Shown here: positions 61,449 through 64,000 of the stretch, piece after piece
Layout of the letters: each line of letters starts with the position of its first letter
Position numbering within the stretch: the first letter of the stretch is position 1
NCBI GenBank assembly: GCA_012842085.1
Contig: DUTM01000013.1
Coordinates: 186,001 to 250,000 of the forward strand
Direction of reading: 5' to 3'
DNA from: Mycobacteriales bacterium
GTDB lineage: Bacteria; Actinomycetota; Actinomycetes; Mycobacteriales; Mycobacteriaceae
Length of the DNA stretch: 64,000 nt
The notes under the pieces: generated by a model
Told to the model about the DNA's origin: nothing
Database searches by the model: none
Seen by the model: only the letters and a program-made list of their open reading frames with translations
Position numbers and translations under genes: made by a program

Positions 61449-62774
61449 ATGCGAGTACTCATAATTGGCTCTGGAGCCCGTGAACATGCCCTACTTCTCG
61501 GACTAGCCCGCGACCCGCAGGTCACCGAGATTCACATTGCTAATGGTAATGCCGGTACCGAACAACCGCCCCGCGACAGTTCGGTCACCGTCCACCGCCA
61601 CAGCGTGAACGAAACCTCCCGCAGTGGATGTGTGGCATTGGCGAACGAGATCAAGCCCGATCTGGTCGTCATCGGACCGGAAGCTCCACTGGTGAAAGGC
61701 GTGGGAGATGCCCTCCGCGACGCCGGTTTTGCAGTATTCGGCCCCAATAAGGGAGCTGCCCTTATTGAAGGATCTAAAGCCTTCGCCAAAGATGTCATGA
61801 AAGCTGCCGGGGTACGCACTGCGCACGCCGAAATTATTCCCCCCTCGGATGAGGAAGGCGTTTCCGGTCCCTCCGACGCCGTCATTGAGGAAGTTATCGA
61901 CCGCTTTGGCCCCACCTGGGTTGTGAAAGATGACGGTCTTGCGGCGGGCAAAGGTGTGGTTGTCACCACCGACCGGAAGAAAGCACTGCAACATGTCAAT
62001 GAAGTACTCGCCATTGGACATCCGGTGCTGCTGGAAAGCTTCCTAGACGGTCCCGAAGTTTCCCTCTTCTGCCTGGTGGATGGTGAAACTGTAGTTCCGC
62101 TTATCCCCGCCCAAGACCACAAACGCATCTTCGATAATGACGAAGGTCCCAACACTGGTGGAATGGGCGCATATGCACCGCTACCATGGCTTCCCGAAGA
62201 TGGTGTTGACCGCATCGTCAACGAAGTCTGCAAACCGGTTGCGAAAGAAATGGTGAAGCGGGGCTGCCCCTACTCTGGCCTCCTCTACGCCGGTATTGCG
62301 TGGGGTAAAGAAGGACCTGCGGTGGTCGAATTTAACTGCCGCTTCGGAGACCCCGAAACTCAGGCCATCCTGGCACTGCTCAAGACCCCACTGGGTCAAC
62401 TGTTGTCTGCTACTGCAAACGGCACACTGGCCGAACAGCCGCCCCTGGAATGGGAAGACGGAGCCGCCATTGTGGTGGTACTGGCTGCCGAAAACTACCC
62501 AGCGGAACCCACTAAAGGGGACCGCATCCGGGGAATCGACAAGGTCGAAAAAGAAGTGCCTGGATCGGTGCTGCACGCCGGAACTGCCCGCAACGAGAAG
62601 GGCAAATATATTTCCGCCGGCGGACGCGTACTGGGTGTGGTCGGCAAGGGTAAAGACCTCGCTGAAGCCCGTGAACAGGCCTACACGTTGTTGGGCAAGA
62701 TTGAGATGCGCGGCGGACAAAGCCGAAGCGATATTGGGCTGAAGGCAGTCCGCGGCGAGATTAGTATTCCTTAA
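61449..62774 (+). CDS. purD: Phosphoribosylamine-glycine ligase
   Basis: Second committed step of purine synthesis (GAR synthetase), 441 residues with ATP-grasp fold. Motifs: [55 protein letters not shown] and [12 protein letters not shown]. An insertion of about 10 residues near 128-140 ([12 protein letters not shown]) is slightly longer than usual. No clear ribosome site; a TAGGCT -10-like hexamer lies eight bases before the ATG. Confidence 0.95.
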   Translation: MRVLIIGSGAREHALLLGLARDPQVTEIHIANGNAGTEQPPRDSSVTVHRHSVNETSRSGCVALANEIKPDLVVIGPEAPLVKGVGDALRDAGFAVFGPNKGAALIEGSKAFAKDVMKAAGVRTAHAEIIPPSDEEGVSGPSDAVIEEVIDRFGPTWVVKDDGLAAGKGVVVTTDRKKALQHVNEVLAIGHPVLLESFLDGPEVSLFCLVDGETVVPLIPAQDHKRIFDNDEGPNTGGMGAYAPLPWLPEDGVDRIVNEVCKPVAKEMVKRGCPYSGLLYAGIAWGKEGPAVVEFNCRFGDPETQAILALLKTPLGQLLSATANGTLAEQPPLEWEDGAAIVVVLAAENYPAEPTKGDRIRGIDKVEKEVPGSVLHAGTARNEKGKYISAGGRVLGVVGKGKDLAEAREQAYTLLGKIEMRGGQSRSDIGLKAVRGEISIP

Positions 62775-62889
62775 CTAATTGTTCGCAAATCGTCATCTTC
62801 AAGTTAGAGATTTGCTTCCTGCTACATGCTTATGATGGCCATACGGACTCCCCAGACTGTGGGAGTAATCGGCATGTTAGGTTGCAGGA

Positions 62890-64000
62890 ATGAAGAAATC
62901 TGCCCTTTTTCGTGGAGTGGCACTAGGTGCTGGACTTGCTTTAGTTGTGGGTCTTTCCGCTTGCGCGAATAAGCAAGACGACAGAACTAACGAAACAACG
63001 ACAGCAATGGAGAGCATTGCGGGTCTTCCCGACGGTTTTGACCTCCAAGCGCACCGGGGCGGACGGGGTGAATACACCGAAGAATCGGCAGCCGCATTCC
63101 GGCACGCATTGGAGCTCGGTGTCACCACCCTAGAATTCGACATTGTGATGTCCAAGGACGGAATTCCGGTGGTCTGGCACGATCCCGAGGTTCTGCCTGA
63201 GAAATGCCGCGATACCGCACCCGCCACTCACGGCGATCACATGTACCCCTACGTCGGCAAACTCATCCACCAGCTGAACTGGGCGCAGCTGCAAACCCTG
63301 CGCTGCGACAAGAAACTGGACGGTTTCCCGGAGCAAAAACCGGTTAAAGACAACACCATGATTCAGCTGAAAGACGTTTTCAGCATTGCCAAAGAATATG
63401 GTGCCGACGTCTACTACAACATTGAAACCAAGGTGGAGGCCGAAAAGAAGGACTGGTCTGCGGAACCGGAAGAGTTCGTGAAGGCCATTCTGGAGGCAGT
63501 GCGGGACGCCGGTGTCACCGACCGTGTCGCCATCCAATCCTTCGATTGGCGTACTTTTTCCATCATGGCGAAAGAGGCACCGTATATCCCCACCATCATG
63601 CTGTGGGATGACACCACTTGGGTCCCCAATTCCCCGTGGACTGGTGACGTCGACTATGCGGCAGTTGACGGCGATATTATTGCCGCCGCGAAACAACTCA
63701 ATGTGAATGTGCTTTCCCCTGGTTACAGCACCCCTTACGGAATGGTGCCGGGGCAGAAAGACTACAAACTGGTTGCCGATAAGGACTTCGTTAAGAAAGC
63801 CCACGATGCCGGATTCCGCGTCGTGCCGTGGACTATCAACGACGAAGAAGTCATGGAAGACCAGATCGATGCAGGTGCTGACGGCATCATCACTGACTAC
63901 CCCACGAAGTTGCGGGAAGTGATGGAGAAGAAAGGGATGGAGCTCCCCAAGAGCTACGTCCTCAAAACCGACACCCCTGTGGTGACAACTGAGAACAAAA
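62890..64000 (+). CDS. glpQ: Glycerophosphodiester phosphodiesterase lipoprotein (3' end outside window)
   Basis: Open frame from ATG 62890 to the window edge (370 codons). A signal peptide with lipobox (LSAC, Cys about residue 25) anchors it outside the membrane. GDPD-family residues: HRGGRGEYTEES, then EFDIVMSKDGIPVVWHD with the metal ligands and catalytic His, ETKVE and GADGIITDYP near the end. It would release glycerol-3-phosphate and an alcohol from deacylated phospholipids. The product could enter through the GlpT-like antiporter at 27178. Confidence 0.9.
   Translation, partial: MKKSALFRGVALGAGLALVVGLSACANKQDDRTNETTTAMESIAGLPDGFDLQAHRGGRGEYTEESAAAFRHALELGVTTLEFDIVMSKDGIPVVWHDPEVLPEKCRDTAPATHGDHMYPYVGKLIHQLNWAQLQTLRCDKKLDGFPEQKPVKDNTMIQLKDVFSIAKEYGADVYYNIETKVEAEKKDWSAEPEEFVKAILEAVRDAGVTDRVAIQSFDWRTFSIMAKEAPYIPTIMLWDDTTWVPNSPWTGDVDYAAVDGDIIAAAKQLNVNVLSPGYSTPYGMVPGQKDYKLVADKDFVKKAHDAGFRVVPWTINDEEVMEDQIDAGADGIITDYPTKLREVMEKKGMELPKSYVLKTDTPVVTTENK

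Overview
The window comes from a mycolic-acid actinobacterium (order Mycobacteriales, formerly Corynebacteriales). Evidence: an antigen-85-type mycolyltransferase, the PhoP-PhoR-HIT block, CarD, an IpsA-type LacI regulator beside otsB, and a gene order that follows the mycobacterial ppa-dacB-tilS-hpt-ftsH-folEPBK-panC-lysS-clpC and mutY-carD-ispD-ispF-cysS-rlmB series. GC is moderate (estimated by eye, high fifties). An AdhE-like protein and a clostridial-type enoate reductase suggest an anaerobic or microaerobic life, and four secreted lipase genes (one broken) suggest a lipid-rich host surface. A small-genome anaerobic lineage such as Lawsonella would fit, but this is inference and not read from a marker gene.

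Layout. 1-4.5 kb: end of an ABC exporter ATPase gene, a DyP peroxidase, a DUF3558-type lipoprotein and a large Pro/Gly-rich protein. 4.7-7.4 kb: an AdhE-like protein whose alcohol-dehydrogenase half has lost its iron ligands. 7.6-11.5 kb: a secreted lipase cluster with one frameshifted pseudogene and a GlsB-type membrane protein. 11.7-13.0 kb: SPFH protein plus Arc-type DNA-binding protein, preceded by a 15-base operator-like motif also found before the ABC gene. 13.1-26.1 kb: ppa, two tandem PBP4 genes, tilS, hpt, ftsH, folE-folP-folB-folK, two conserved membrane proteins and a PanC-like protein lacking key catalytic residues. 26.1-33 kb: mycolyltransferase, GlpT-like antiporter, lysS, enoate reductase. 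33.2-45.1 kb: clpC, lipase, ADP-ribosylglycohydrolase, hydrolase, mutY, membrane protein, carD, ispD, ispF, cysS, rlmB. 45-48 kb: a zinc/manganese ABC importer (znuA-znuC-znuB order). 48-55.1 kb: the trehalose locus. 55.3-58.2 kb: tRNA-Thr, two paralogous anchored proteins of unknown function and a secreted GH1 enzyme. 58.5-64 kb: phoP-phoR, HIT, purD and a partial glycerophosphodiesterase gene.

The most striking object is at 49137-51716: a 14-helix DHA2-type MFS transporter fused in one reading frame to a complete trehalose-6-phosphate phosphatase (OtsB). It lies downstream of otsA, a regulator and a lipoprotein on the same strand, with a 55-aa ORF coupled to otsA. The simplest reading is that OtsA makes trehalose-6-phosphate and the fusion dephosphorylates it at the membrane and exports or channels trehalose. 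In this group trehalose is also the carrier of mycolic acids, which the mycolyltransferase at 26.1 kb would handle outside the membrane.

Many intergenic regions hold perfect hairpins that look like bidirectional terminators, and several genes have a -10 hexamer 6-7 bases before the start codon, as expected for leaderless mRNAs.
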